A program made the translations under genes and the position numbers. The notes beneath the pieces were generated by a model, which worked only from the letters and a program-made list of their open reading frames with translations, was not told where the DNA came from and searched no databases. Shown here piece after piece: positions 44,486 to 54,812 of a DNA stretch of 64,000 nt. Position 1 is the first letter of the stretch, and each line of letters begins with the position of its first letter. Source of the stretch: Scopulariopsis brevicaulis (Eukaryota > Ascomycota > Sordariomycetes > Microascales > Microascaceae). The stretch is from positions 1-64,000 of the forward strand of contig JAGFNX010000007.1 in NCBI GenBank assembly GCA_017657125.1, in the 5' to 3' direction.

Positions 44486-44851
44486 ATGATGAAGCCAGTT
44501 TTAATCTTCTTCTTCATTTATACAACGTTCACGTCCGCGGCTACTCTTAAGAGCCGCGTGGAACAGGGCTGTCCTTCGGGGAAAGAGCCGTTTTGTTGTC
44601 CATATTTTAGGATGACAAACCTTTCCTGCCGCCGCGGTAAGATTATTTGTCGTTGCCTGCACATGTTCCTTTCCGTTGCTATAGGGAGTCGTCTACTCAT
44701 CTCTGATCATCGGGCAAGAAGTCAAGGAGAAAGGGTGAAGGAGCAGCGATTTTACACGGCCGAACGAGCTAACTTTAAGGGGTGGATAGTCTATCCAGAA
44801 GATTCTAGTTCGGCACAGCAGGTTAAGGACTATTGCGATAATTTTTATTAA
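44486..44851 (+). CDS. Small secreted cysteine-containing protein
   Basis: A 121-aa open frame starting MMKPVLIFFFIYTTFTSAAT, a clear signal peptide. The mature part begins with a Cys-rich segment (GCPSGKEPFCCPYFRMTNLSC) and ends VKDYCDNFY. A TATA box sits 93 bp upstream of the ATG. An optional 48-nt intron (44637-44684, GTAAGA...TAG) is in frame and stop-free; splicing it removes two of the seven mature cysteines. I recognise no family. Size, signal peptide and cysteines fit an effector-like or surface protein, but a chance ORF cannot be excluded. Confidence 0.5.
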   Translation: MMKPVLIFFFIYTTFTSAATLKSRVEQGCPSGKEPFCCPYFRMTNLSCRRGKIICRCLHMFLSVAIGSRLLISDHRARSQGERVKEQRFYTAERANFKGWIVYPEDSSSAQQVKDYCDNFY

Positions 44852-45914
44852 GGTTTGTTCTGTTGTTATAGAAAGCAGGTGAGTGACATCCCTTTCTCTT
44901 AGGCATAACGTAGTAAAATATTGACTCTATTATACAGCCTAAGTTCTGGATCTGACCGACTTGTCGCGCCAAATCACGCGGACCTGCGATGAGTTGCAAT
45001 GATTGGATAGAGAACATTAGGTCATATCCGTGAGGATCTATCGTGGATCTAATTTAGGTATCTGTTGTTCCTTAAAATACTAAATCATTCTTCCTCGCTT
45101 AATTAGTGTTTCATCGCCTCATATTTACCTTGTTGCAGATTGGGAATGAACGGAGAAAAGCCTATTATCGAGACACTAGCCGAGTTATCCGCCCAAACGG
45201 ACAAATGCGCGGAGGGCGAGTCTCTCTCTGTAGCCCCTGAAAATAGCTGATGAGGAAGGGGGTTCTCGTCTAGGCCAGTGACCGCGGTATTTTCGAAACC
45301 AAAGACGCTCGCGACACCGATTTCAGCCATCGCTTAGGAGTATATGGACAAGGTAGACATGGACAAACCCTGCTTGGTTTTATTCCCGTTAGTATAGGCC
45401 TGTCGAGAGCGGAGGTGGCGTCGTCCGAGATTGTCACGTTATCACAAGAAGACTGGTGTGTCATCTCTCCAAGTATTCCTCTCATCCTCTTATTTTATAC
45501 TCTTCGTCTATGAATTCACGCGCGAAAGACCGCGTTTCGTTTGACCGGGCTGTGGCGGCAGAGGATCCTAGATAATATTGCTCCGACGTGTAAACAACCG
45601 ACTATCGGAAGGCATTTATTCACGGACTTGTGCCATTAAACCATGAGCCCCCATCTAAGTGAGGTACTATCCTTGTTCAGCCATGAGGTCATGGTGGTAT
45701 TCATGTATGGCCGGATAAGCCGGAAGAGCCGGGTAACTCGGTCCATTAGATAATTATGATCAAGGCAACGTCGGACAACTCGGGACTTTTGCTCTGCAGT
45801 TTCGACACTCCCGGGATATTACCAATCGAGTGTTCCCGTCTACCTTTGGAATTCATTTCCCGGTACCCGATATCCGTCCCGCAGCACCCGGAGTACCATT
45901 GCTTTACCCTCGGA
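44852..45914. other. Intergenic region 5' of the second regulator
   Basis: AT-richer spacer. Overlapping minus-strand frames at 45103-45485 lack any recognisable domain and convincing splice sites, so no gene is called. Confidence 0.45.
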
Positions 45915-48407
45915 ATGAACAGCCCCGCGGAAAAAGTGGTCCCGATGCGGAAGCGCGTCGCGAAGGCGTGCGAGACGTGTCGCGCGATGAAATCAAAGGT
46001 AACGACTGCCCAGGCCCTAGGGGGCCCGACTCGTGTCTTAAGGCATCAGGTTGCTGATTGTACGATTCTGTGTTATAGTGCGATGGGAGGCACCCGTCTT
46101 GCGGCAAGTGCATAGGGTACGGCTACAAATGCGTGTATTCAGAGTCTGGCCGGAGGTCCATGAGACCCAAGTACCGGCTGGACCAGCCGTCACCCGGCTC
46201 GTCTGCGAGCAGCCCCACTGGCAATAGTGGACTGGTCGGCTCGTTGAAGAATGCTGTAACCGAGTACGAGCAGCTGCTCCGAGATGTCGCGCCCACGCTG
46301 CCCGAACCTGAACGCATCAAGGTCGTCGCCAGCCTCGCCTCGATCAACGGACGGGCAGATAATGTGTTCTCTCGACTAGGTTCTACGGACGCTCAGCAAC
46401 AGGTTGTGAAAACAGGGTCGCCGTCAAGGCGTCGGCCTCGGAGCGTTACCAATCCTGAGAGGTACCTTGGCGAGCCGTCCGATGTCCGGTTCTTCAATTT
46501 CGTGAAGCGCGTCCTGCAGGAGGGGAGTCCGTCGGAGCGGGACGAGGGGATGGATAGCTACGAGCAGGACGACGTGGATGATGCTGCCGCTTGCGATGCA
46601 TCGGTTGACCTTCCGAGCCCCGAAGTTGCGGAAGGGTACCTTGACATTTATTTTACTACGATCCATGTGGCGTATCCGTTCATACCGAGGTCGTCGTTTA
46701 CGAAGATGTACCGAGACGTCCGTGATAACGGCGTCAGCGATGATATCGACTTTTCCTGGCTGGCTCTTTTATGTATGTTACCTTGCTTATGGGTCAACCC
46801 AATAGACTTAAACGCGAGCTGACTATCCTAGATATCCTCTTCGCCATTGGCGCCTACTACACCTCCTTTCCCAGAGCAAGCTCGGCACATGAACATTATT
46901 TCCACCGCGCCCTCGCTCTATCCAAAGTCGCAGCAGGGGATAGATCGATTAATAGGGTTTCCTTTCTTCTGGCGGAGTGCTTTTACCTCCTCGCCGTGTG
47001 TAAAACGGACAGGTTTGCAACATCCTCCAAGAATGAAGGTAGAATTTCAAGAAAGCTTATTTTAGTGTAGATGCTGGGTAACCCTTGGGCTTGCCGTACG
47101 GATAGGCCAGAGCATCGGCCTCCACGTCGACCCGAAAGGCGAGGCAGGCCCAGGGAGACAGGCTGTCGTCAAAGCTGAGACTTATCGGAGGGTCTGGTAC
47201 TCGATATACGTCCTCGATCGCCTTCTAGCTTTACAACTCGGGAGGCCGCCCGCAATTCACGACGACACCTGCTACATCCGACTGCCATCCCGTCTTCACG
47301 ATGCAGACGTTGATTGGGAAAATGAAGAGAATCAAGTTGTGGAACCGAGCGGCCCAACGACGGGGGACTATTTTCTATGCGTTATTGCGCTATCCAAGAT
47401 AATTGGCTACGTCCTGCACGACCTGTACAGTCCGAACAGCCAAAAGGTATCAACGAGTGGCTTGAAAAGTACGGGAATATTGGATAAACAGCTCTTGGAA
47501 TGGAAGGCTAGTCTTCCGCGAGCGATGCGTTTCGACTTCGGGCATGCGTTCGAGTCGTCAACTATCTTCAAGAAACAGGTATGATCCTGTCTTTACTGTG
47601 ATTTAGCTATGGCGTGCTGACCAGATCATTCGAACGGCAGCGGAATATGTTAGCAATCAAGTTTCACCATCTCCGGGCCTTGATACATAGACCCTACCTC
47701 TCGATCCCCCTGCTGCGAGACCTTGACGATGGCTCGATGAACTTGTCACAAGATGAACGCTATACGGTAGAGCGATATGAGAAGACCTGTGTCACCGAGG
47801 CCCAGGGAACGGCACACTTGCTCCGCAATGTCGCCGACCAGAGAGAGCTGGTATACGACTTTCCCTGGTGGCAGATGATCTCGTGCCTCATCTGCGCAAG
47901 CTCTATCTTGCTTGTAGCCAGCATATTCACCCGGCGGAGGAGACCGTCTGACGAGGACGGAAGCGTGGCCGCGCTGGATGACGATGCGGAGACGTGTCTC
48001 AAGGTGTTTGAGGCACTTAGTACGAACTCAGATGGGGCCCGTATGGCGAGAGATATGATGGCGAGATTGCGAGAGTGTGGTAATAAGTGGAGTAAGTCAT
48101 GTCAACCATAATCTTGCCAAATTCTTGATTTTTTAACGAACCGCCAGAGGATTCACGTGTACAAGCGGATGTTCAAGGCCAACCGCAATTTGTCAATGAC
48201 TTGCACACACCGCAGAGCGAGGTGTCGATCGTGACGCCGGGCGACGCCGGCCCGACCCTCATGTCGGACCAGTTCGAGTACGGCATCGATGGCAATGGCA
48301 TGTTTTTCGGTGCCCAGGAATGGCCTTCCGAAATCATGGATTCCATGACTTGGTCGGCACAGATCTTTGATGCTGTCCACAATTACCAGTATCCGCCCTT
48401 CTCTTAG
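45915..48407 (+). CDS. Zn(II)2Cys6 transcription factor with fungal-specific domain
   Basis: A 725-aa nuclear regulator. Exons 45915-45998, 46079-46772, 46832-47012, 47071-47578, 47641-48091, 48148-48407. Intron 1 splits the zinc cluster: KACETCRAMKSK joins CDGRHPSCGKCIGYGYKC, restoring all six cysteines. The fungal_trans domain runs from about residue 180 (YLDIYFTTIHVAYPFIPRSS) through FAIGAYYTSFPRAS, CKTDR-CWVTLGLAVRIGQSIGLHV and ETYRRVWYSIYVLDRLLAL. The C-terminal tail is acidic/aromatic, as in activation regions. Intron 3 has a weak GTTTGC donor, but only this splice gives the conserved CWVTLGLAVRIGQ. The start at 45915 could instead be the Met 10 codons downstream. It is convergent with the fluoride exporter. 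Targets unknown. Confidence 0.9.
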
Positions 48408-48729
48408 CGGCGGATAAGGACTTCCAACATCGGCGAGGCAGGGGCCCATGGGCTCCCAGAGTAAACACATAGTGTCAAATATAAGAATATATACCAAAAT
48501 GAAATTGAATTTAGGGCTAGGTTCTAGACGTCTCCTTTAAATTCGGTACGGGTGATACTGTCCAGATAAGACGCAGAGTGATGAGACGAAGGGGGTGCCT
48601 GAGGTGAAAACACTGGCGCGTGGACATTCTAGAGTATCTGAAACTCTGTTATTAAGTTGAAACCTGATGTTACACGGATTATAAGGTCATCGCATGTGAG
48701 CATTGAAAACATCTCTTAACTTCAACCTA
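48408..48729. other. Convergent 3' spacer
   Basis: Lies between the 3' ends of the regulator and fluoride exporter genes. No gene seen. Confidence 0.5.
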
Positions 48730-50565
48730 CTACACTACCGAACACGTTGGCTCCATCCAACCTTTCGACCATAGGTGTGAGCCCATGATCACCACGAGTG
48801 AAGCCAGCGAAACCCCGAGCGTGACACCACCATACACGTACGCATGCCGCCTCCGCAGACTGCCGAGCTCGCCAGCCCAGGTGCTGACTGTTGTCAGGCA
48901 GCCACAAAACCCATCCATGACACCCTGGAGCACCTGACAAGCAACTCGAGAGCTTCCCGGAGGGCTATGCTGAAGGTCCCAGGCCATTCCGAGAACCGCC
49001 GTACCTATAATATTGGCAGCGAACGTACCGATCGGGAAACCAGGGTGGAGACCGTTCAGCTTGCTGCTCAGGTAAAAGCGAGCGATGCATCCCACCGGAG
49101 CAAAGACTAGCGCGAACAAGACCAGCCCTCGCCACGTTTCGTCCGCCCATGTGCCCCTACTTGCCGGCCCGGATGGCCTGTCAGGCGGTACCGCGGCCAT
49201 GACTATGGCGCCGGCCCACACCCCGATGCCGATGGCAAGCATGGCTCTGTTGAGGAGGAAGTGCATGCTGCCGGGGAGTACCCAGTTCACCTTACCCACC
49301 AGGATGGCGATGTGCGCCCCGGCTCTGATGGCAGCTAGACATATGAACAGAGTGCCGATTATGACGGCCATGGGGGCCATGAAGTTGTCACCGATGGATC
49401 GGGATGGCGGGGGCGATGTCATGTTGTTAGAGAGGGAGAGAAACACATCCCGCATAAAGAATGAAAATGTCGTGAATGAGCCGCAGAATCCGATTGACAA
49501 GCCAACATATAGCAGGGATGGCTGTCGCCGTGGTGGTAGGTCGTCAGCGTCCTCCTGCTGCTCCTCCGCCGCCTGCCCAGCCCGTTCCTCCTCGTCGTGC
49601 ATGGTCCGGCTGCTGTTGCTGCTCGGGCCTTCGCGTTGGTCGGCATAGCGGTCCTCCATTCTCGTTGCGTTTAATCTGTCTGAGCTCTCGGCGAGGAACC
49701 CGAGAAACAGGCTTCCTGAAAAGTTGACCCAGAGGCTTGTGAAAGCAACTGGTGCACCGGGGTACTCTGTCAGGGCCTCCAGGCCCAGCCGAGCTAGCGT
49801 CCCGAGGATGGAGAAGAAGATGAGGTGGGATATGGTGCATAGTTCCGTGATGGCTCGAGACGCGAATATGCCTTGTGGGTTTGGTACTTCCTTCTCGGCG
49901 CCTTTGTCAGCGCCTTTTTCGGCGTCTTTGCCCTCGGGCGACGACACGTGCGTTGTCGTGTCGCGTCTTGTCCGGTCCTCGCTGGAAAGTCTGTCTTCGA
50001 GGGTGCGATGCCGGCATATGCGTCGTTCATCGGGGTTTTCGACGGGGCACGAAAGCGCTACTTCGTCTAGGTTGTAGAAATGGTCCGGGACGCTTCGCCT
50101 TCTGTCCGCTGAAGGTTGGCTCGACCTTCTCCGAACATGAGGCTTCTCCGGCGTCGAACCATCCGCTGATTTGTCGCGGCTGGTCCGACGACCCTCGCGA
50201 TATTGTTGTTCGAGACTCTGGTGTCGGTATACGGGGCGCTCATCGGGGTTTTCGACTGGGTTCGGAAGTGCCACTTCGTCCAGGTTGTAGAAGTGTTCTG
50301 GGATACTTCGCCTTCGGTCCATCATGGATGCGTGGGTTGACCTTCGCTGGGTAGGTCGGGGGTGCGAATCCCCGCCCGCGTGCTCTTCATTATACGTATA
50401 ATTGCCAGACTGCGTCCGGCTTGGTCCCGCTGGGGATTCCCCTGTATCACCGTTGATTCGAGATGACGGTCCCTCGTGGTGCGGGCCATCGGACTGAAAT
50501 CGAGAACGTCCCCTGCCTTCGGGACCTTCTAGGCTGAGTAGGTGGGCGTCTCTGGCGTCTTCCAT
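48730..50565 (-). CDS. CrcB/FEX fluoride export channel with long N-terminal extension
   Basis: A 611-aa single-exon protein that should export fluoride across the plasma membrane. It has the eukaryotic FEX layout of two fused CrcB domains. Domain 1 (about residue 240-430) has GTLARLGLEAL and GFCGSFTTFSFF. Domain 2 (about 470-600) has APVGCIARFYLSSKLNG and GFCGCLTTVSTW. The first about 235 residues are hydrophilic, Arg/Ser/Pro-rich, and carry a 71-residue-period duplication (separate entry) with repeated RRRS sites, candidates for phosphorylation. Typical fungal FEX proteins are much shorter at the N-terminus. The first ATG is 50565; the frame is open a little further via TTG. It is divergent from a plasma-membrane H+-ATPase, 863 bp away. 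Confidence 0.92.
   Translation of the reverse strand: MEDARDAHLLSLEGPEGRGRSRFQSDGPHHEGPSSRINGDTGESPAGPSRTQSGNYTYNEEHAGGDSHPRPTQRRSTHASMMDRRRSIPEHFYNLDEVALPNPVENPDERPVYRHQSLEQQYREGRRTSRDKSADGSTPEKPHVRRRSSQPSADRRRSVPDHFYNLDEVALSCPVENPDERRICRHRTLEDRLSSEDRTRRDTTTHVSSPEGKDAEKGADKGAEKEVPNPQGIFASRAITELCTISHLIFFSILGTLARLGLEALTEYPGAPVAFTSLWVNFSGSLFLGFLAESSDRLNATRMEDRYADQREGPSSNSSRTMHDEEERAGQAAEEQQEDADDLPPRRQPSLLYVGLSIGFCGSFTTFSFFMRDVFLSLSNNMTSPPPSRSIGDNFMAPMAVIIGTLFICLAAIRAGAHIAILVGKVNWVLPGSMHFLLNRAMLAIGIGVWAGAIVMAAVPPDRPSGPASRGTWADETWRGLVLFALVFAPVGCIARFYLSSKLNGLHPGFPIGTFAANIIGTAVLGMAWDLQHSPPGSSRVACQVLQGVMDGFCGCLTTVSTWAGELGSLRRRHAYVYGGVTLGVSLASLVVIMGSHLWSKGWMEPTCSVV
50008..50320 (-). repeat. Internal duplication in the FEX N-terminus
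   Basis: Two copies, about 50222-50320 and 50008-50107, have a period of 213 bp (71 codons). Both encode DRRRS, then HFYNLDEVAL, then PVENPDER. Substitutions between copies keep the reading frame and the motif, which suggests selected repeats rather than recent slippage. Confidence 0.8.
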
Positions 50566-51428
50566 ATGATGCTGCACAGCAGACTCGGCGCTGCTGTGAA
50601 ATGTCAATAGGAAGTTCGTGTGTCCGTGGGACTAGACGTCAGTTTGGCCTTTGGCAAAGGTGGCGCTCTTTGTTACCTTGTGGTTCCACAAAACCTCGGC
50701 GACGGGTGTACCGGTTCTCTCGGCTATGCAGGTATACCCTCGTTCAGAACCACTCTTTCCAGGATATAGCTAGACGGTTATAATTATATAGGTAGGGGGG
50801 TGATGTGGTGTGTTCTTGGCGCAGAGTTCCCTTCGTGGCAAATGGTATGCTGCTTCACGACCTAGATATCAGTGTTACCTCAGCATAAGTCGCACAATTT
50901 GGGCTTCACAGCGTTTGTCATACCAGGATTCTGGTTAGTGTTCGCGCTAAGGTCTGTAGTCGGTGCAGTCTGCTGGTATGCTCTCTGGACTAGTGACGTC
51001 GGGATTACCAGTGGAGGAGATACCCGCCCGTTCCGCCCGTTCCGGCTTATCCACCCCGGAACTATGGATTTTCTTTTCCTGGTAAACTGCATCCGGTCTC
51101 TCTATTCAGGTACGCAAGGCATACTGGCTAATTCAAAGGCAGAAGACTGCAGTCGGGGATAAGTCTGTCGTCCGCCCGTTACACAAGCAAAGCAATTGGT
51201 TGGCCACGTGTGCAAGACACCACGGGAACGACGGCACGGCGGTTACTACACCGCTACGTCAGTGCAGGTAATATAGCTTTGCAGATTACCTGTGTTTTTC
51301 TAGAAGTATATACCAACTCCCACTTAGTCTTGGCCCCCTTTTGTCGTGTGAGAAGAGTATCTAGAATCGTCACGCTCAGCCCCACGCATTTGGACATTCG
51401 AAGGCGTCGTGCTCACTTGGCCGACATC
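50566..51428. promoter_or_regulatory. Divergent promoter, fluoride exporter and H+-ATPase
   Basis: 863 bp between two divergent membrane-transport genes. It contains a perfect 9-bp direct repeat CGCCCGTTC (51025-51033 and 51034-51042) followed by CGG. No gene seen. Shared regulation is possible but unproven. Confidence 0.45.
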
Positions 51429-54400
51429 ATGCCGAAGTTCCTTCATTGGCATAAGAATGGCCATCTGAAAGACGATGTCGAGGCCCATCCCAGCATTAGC
51501 CACGAGTCTGGCCGTGCCGCACAGTCCGACTTTCCAGATCTTGGGGAGTATCCTGCCTTGGACAGATATATCAGCACCTATCGCGATGAGGGTGGTGCAG
51601 TGAATCAAGAGAAGGACCAGGGGAAAACCCACAAGCTAAGATGGTGGCAGTTTTGGAAAAGTCATGACGAAGATGAACATGGTGCACATCATCAGCCTAC
51701 GGGAGTACCGGACGCTTGGCTCACGACGGATATCCATTCCGGCATGTCGCAGTCCACCGTCGACGAGAGGAGGAAGTTCGTGGGATGGAACGAATTGACA
51801 ACAGAGAAGAAGAACGTCTTGTTGAAGATCATCACCTACTTCATGGGGCCAATCCTCTATGGCAAGCTTTTTGGACGCCACCTTCAATGGGAGCATGCAT
51901 CTAACTTTGAAATCAGTGATGGAGATCGCTGCACTGTTAGCCGCCGGCCTTGGAGACTGGATTGACTTTGGTGTTATATTGGCAATTTTATTGCTTAATG
52001 CCTCTGTCGGATTCTACCAGGAAAAGCAGGCGGCGGACGTTGTTGCTAGTCTCAAGGGTGACATAGCCATGCGCTGCACCGTTGTGAGGGATGGGGGCGA
52101 GAAAAGTGTCTTGGCTCGAGAACTTGTCCCTGGCGACATTGTACGATTAGTTCCCCAGGAGTTTACGTATCAAAATGGGGTAGTTGCTAACGCACGCTTC
52201 TTTGCTAGGTCATCATCCAAGAGGGCGATACAGTACCTGCTGATGCTCGTCTTGTCTGTGACTACAGTCGCCCAGAAGACTTTGAGATCTATAAACAGCT
52301 CAAAGCCGAGGAACGGTTGGTTGAAAACAGCAGCCACGAAGATGACGAAAACGGGAACGAGGATAATCCTGAGAAGGCGCCCCGGAAGAGAAGGGATTCT
52401 GCCGGTCGTCCAGATATCCGGTCCAACGCCGTCGTCGCTACTGACCAGTCCGCCATCACGGGCGAGTCCCTGGCCGTCGAAAAGTACGTAGGTGATCTCG
52501 TGTACTACACGACCGGCTGCAAGCGCGGCAAGGCCTTTGCCGTTGTAGTCACGACTGCGAGGAGGTCATTTGTTGGGCGCACCGCGGAGCTGGTCCAGGA
52601 GGCGAGAGACCAGGGACATTTCAAGGCAGTCATGGACAGCATCGGCTCATCGCTTCTGGTGTTGGTGATGTTTTGGATCCTGGCGGCGTGGATTGGCGGT
52701 TTCTATCGCAACCTGGGGATTGCACTTCCTGGCTCGCAGAATTTGCTGCACTATGCGCTTGTGCTGCTGATTATTGGCGTTCCGGTTGGATTGCCCGTCG
52801 TTACGACCACGACCCTCGCTGTCGGAGCTGCGTACCTCGCCAAACAGAAGGCCATTGTGCAGAAACTGACTGCGATAGAGTCGCTGGCGGTAATTACTTC
52901 CCAGACCGTTAAAATCCGAAAATAAAAGAGCTGACCATCGGTCCAGGGAGTCGATATCCTATGTTCGGATAAGACAGGCACACTGACAGCTAATAAACTC
53001 AGCATCCGAGACCCCTTCGTCTCCGAGGGCGAGGACGTCAACTGGATGATGGCCGTCGCCGCCCTCGCGTCGTCGCACAACATCAAGTCCTTGGACCCCA
53101 TCGACAAGGTCACAGTCCTGACGCTTAAACGATATCCGACGGCTCGCGAGATCCTACGGCAAGGCTGGGAGACGGAAAAGTTCTATCCCTTCGATGCGGT
53201 GTCGAAGCGAATCACATCGGAGTGTCGACTCGGAGACGACAAGTACATTTGCGCCAAAGGTGCCCCAAAGGCCATACTCAGGCTGGCAGACCCACCTGAG
53301 GAGACAAGTGATGCTTACAAGGGAAAAGTCCAGGAGTTCGCCCGTCGCGGGTTCCGCTCGCTTGGGGTGGCTGTGAAGAAGAATGACGAGGATTGGGTTC
53401 TTCTGGGGCTACTCTCCATGTTTGACCCGCCCCGGGAAGACACCGCACAAACCATCGTCGAGGCAGGTCAGCTTGGGGTTCCGGTTAAGATGCTGACTGG
53501 AGACGCCATCGCAATCGCGCAAGAAACATGCAAGATGCTCTCACTCGGTACGAAAGTCTACAACTCTGAGAAACTTATTCGCGGAGACCTTGCGGGTAGC
53601 GTCCAACGCGACCTTGTCGAGCGGGCGGACGGGTTCGCCGAGGTGTTTCCCGAGCACAAGTATGTTGTGATCGAAATGCTTCAGCAGCGTGGCCATCTCA
53701 CGGCCATGACTGGGGATGGCGTCAACGACGCGCCGTCCCTCAAGAAGGCTGACTGCGGGATTGCAGTTGAGGGGGCATCCGAAGCAGCGCAGGCGGCCGC
53801 CGACATTGTCTTCCTGGCCCCCGGGCTGAGCACCATCGTTTTGGCGATCAAGACGTCGCGCAAGATTTTCCAGCGCATGAAGGCATATGTCCGGTACCGT
53901 ATAGCGCTGTGTCTTCACCTCGAGGTCTACTTGACCCTGTCGATGATCATCATCAACGAGACCATCACGGTCGACCTGATTGTATTCCTCGCATTATTCG
54001 CCGACCTTGCAACAATCGCGGTGGCCTACGATAACGCACACTACGAGCCGCGTCCGGTCGAGTGGCAGCTCCCCAAGACTTGGGTCATCAGTATTGTTCT
54101 AGGGATCCTCCTCGCAATCGGAACCTGGATTATCCGGGGGACCATGTTCCTAGCCAACGGCGGTATCGTCCAGAACTTCGGTGCGGTACAGGGGATTCTG
54201 TTCCTGGAGGTTGCACTCACTGAGAGCTGGCTCATTTTTGTGACGCGCGGCGCCAAGACGTGGCCTTCCTTCCAGCTCGTGGGCGCAATCTTCGTCGTTG
54301 ACGTTATCGCCACGCTCTTTTGCTTATTCGGTTGGCTCACCGGCAGGGCTCAGGCCACCGCGCCGCTTGATGTCTGGCACCAGAGGGCGGACGGGTGGAC

Positions 54401-54650
54401 GGATGTGGTCACTGTCGTCGTCATTTGGCTCTACTCTTTTGGCGTCACCGTTTTCATTGCAATTGTGTACTTGGCTCTCAACAAAGTCACTTGGCTCAAC
54501 AACCTTGGTAGGAAGAACCGCAGCAAGAGAGACACGGTGGTTGAGAATATGCTGGGGCACCTCCAGAAGCTTGCGGTGGAGCACCAGACGGATGGCAGGG
54601 ATAGGTATATCCTGGTGGACAAGGCTGCAGAAGAAGAGGATGAGATATGA
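51429..54650 (+). CDS. P-type (P3A) plasma-membrane H+-ATPase
   Basis: A 1013-aa proton pump energising the plasma membrane. Exons 51429-51861, 51917-52140, 52209-52889, 52947-54650. Intron 1 is GC-AG (donor GCAAGC); no GT donor fits, and splicing gives GPILY-VMEIAALLAAGL. The actuator domain has DQSAITGESLAVEK and EKQAADVVASLKGD. The phosphorylation site ILCSDKTGTLT is rebuilt at the last splice, and the P-domain has LTGDAIAIAQ and MTGDGVNDAPS. The first about 110 residues are hydrophilic with a KLRWWQFWKSHDEDEHG segment. An acidic/basic insertion of about 40 residues (after KQLKAEERL) interrupts the actuator domain before VVATDQSAITGES, as in the less-studied PMA2-like fungal group. No autoinhibitory PMA1-type C-terminus is obvious. 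It is divergent from the fluoride exporter. Confidence 0.93.
51862..51916 (+). other. Non-canonical GC-AG intron
   Basis: 55-nt intron with donor G|GCAAGC, branch ATCTAACT and acceptor TCAG. The GC donor matches the GCAAG form of known GC-AG introns. Without its removal the H+-ATPase frame fails and the conserved helix 1 sequence is lost. Confidence 0.8.
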
Positions 54651-54812
54651 AGCGAGATGCCGAGATTGGTAGGGCAAATGATGAGATGAAGAACTAGATT
54701 TGGAATATTAATGTGTTCATCTGTAGCTGCACAATCGTGATATGTATGTACTGATCGACCACCACTGCTTGCCACACACACGGTAAAGACTTCCGACGCT
54801 AGTCCGTTAAAT

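Noticed and set aside
45103..45485. Two overlapping minus-strand frames that might form one small gene
   Set aside because: They overlap in different frames and I found no donor/acceptor pair that joins them sensibly.
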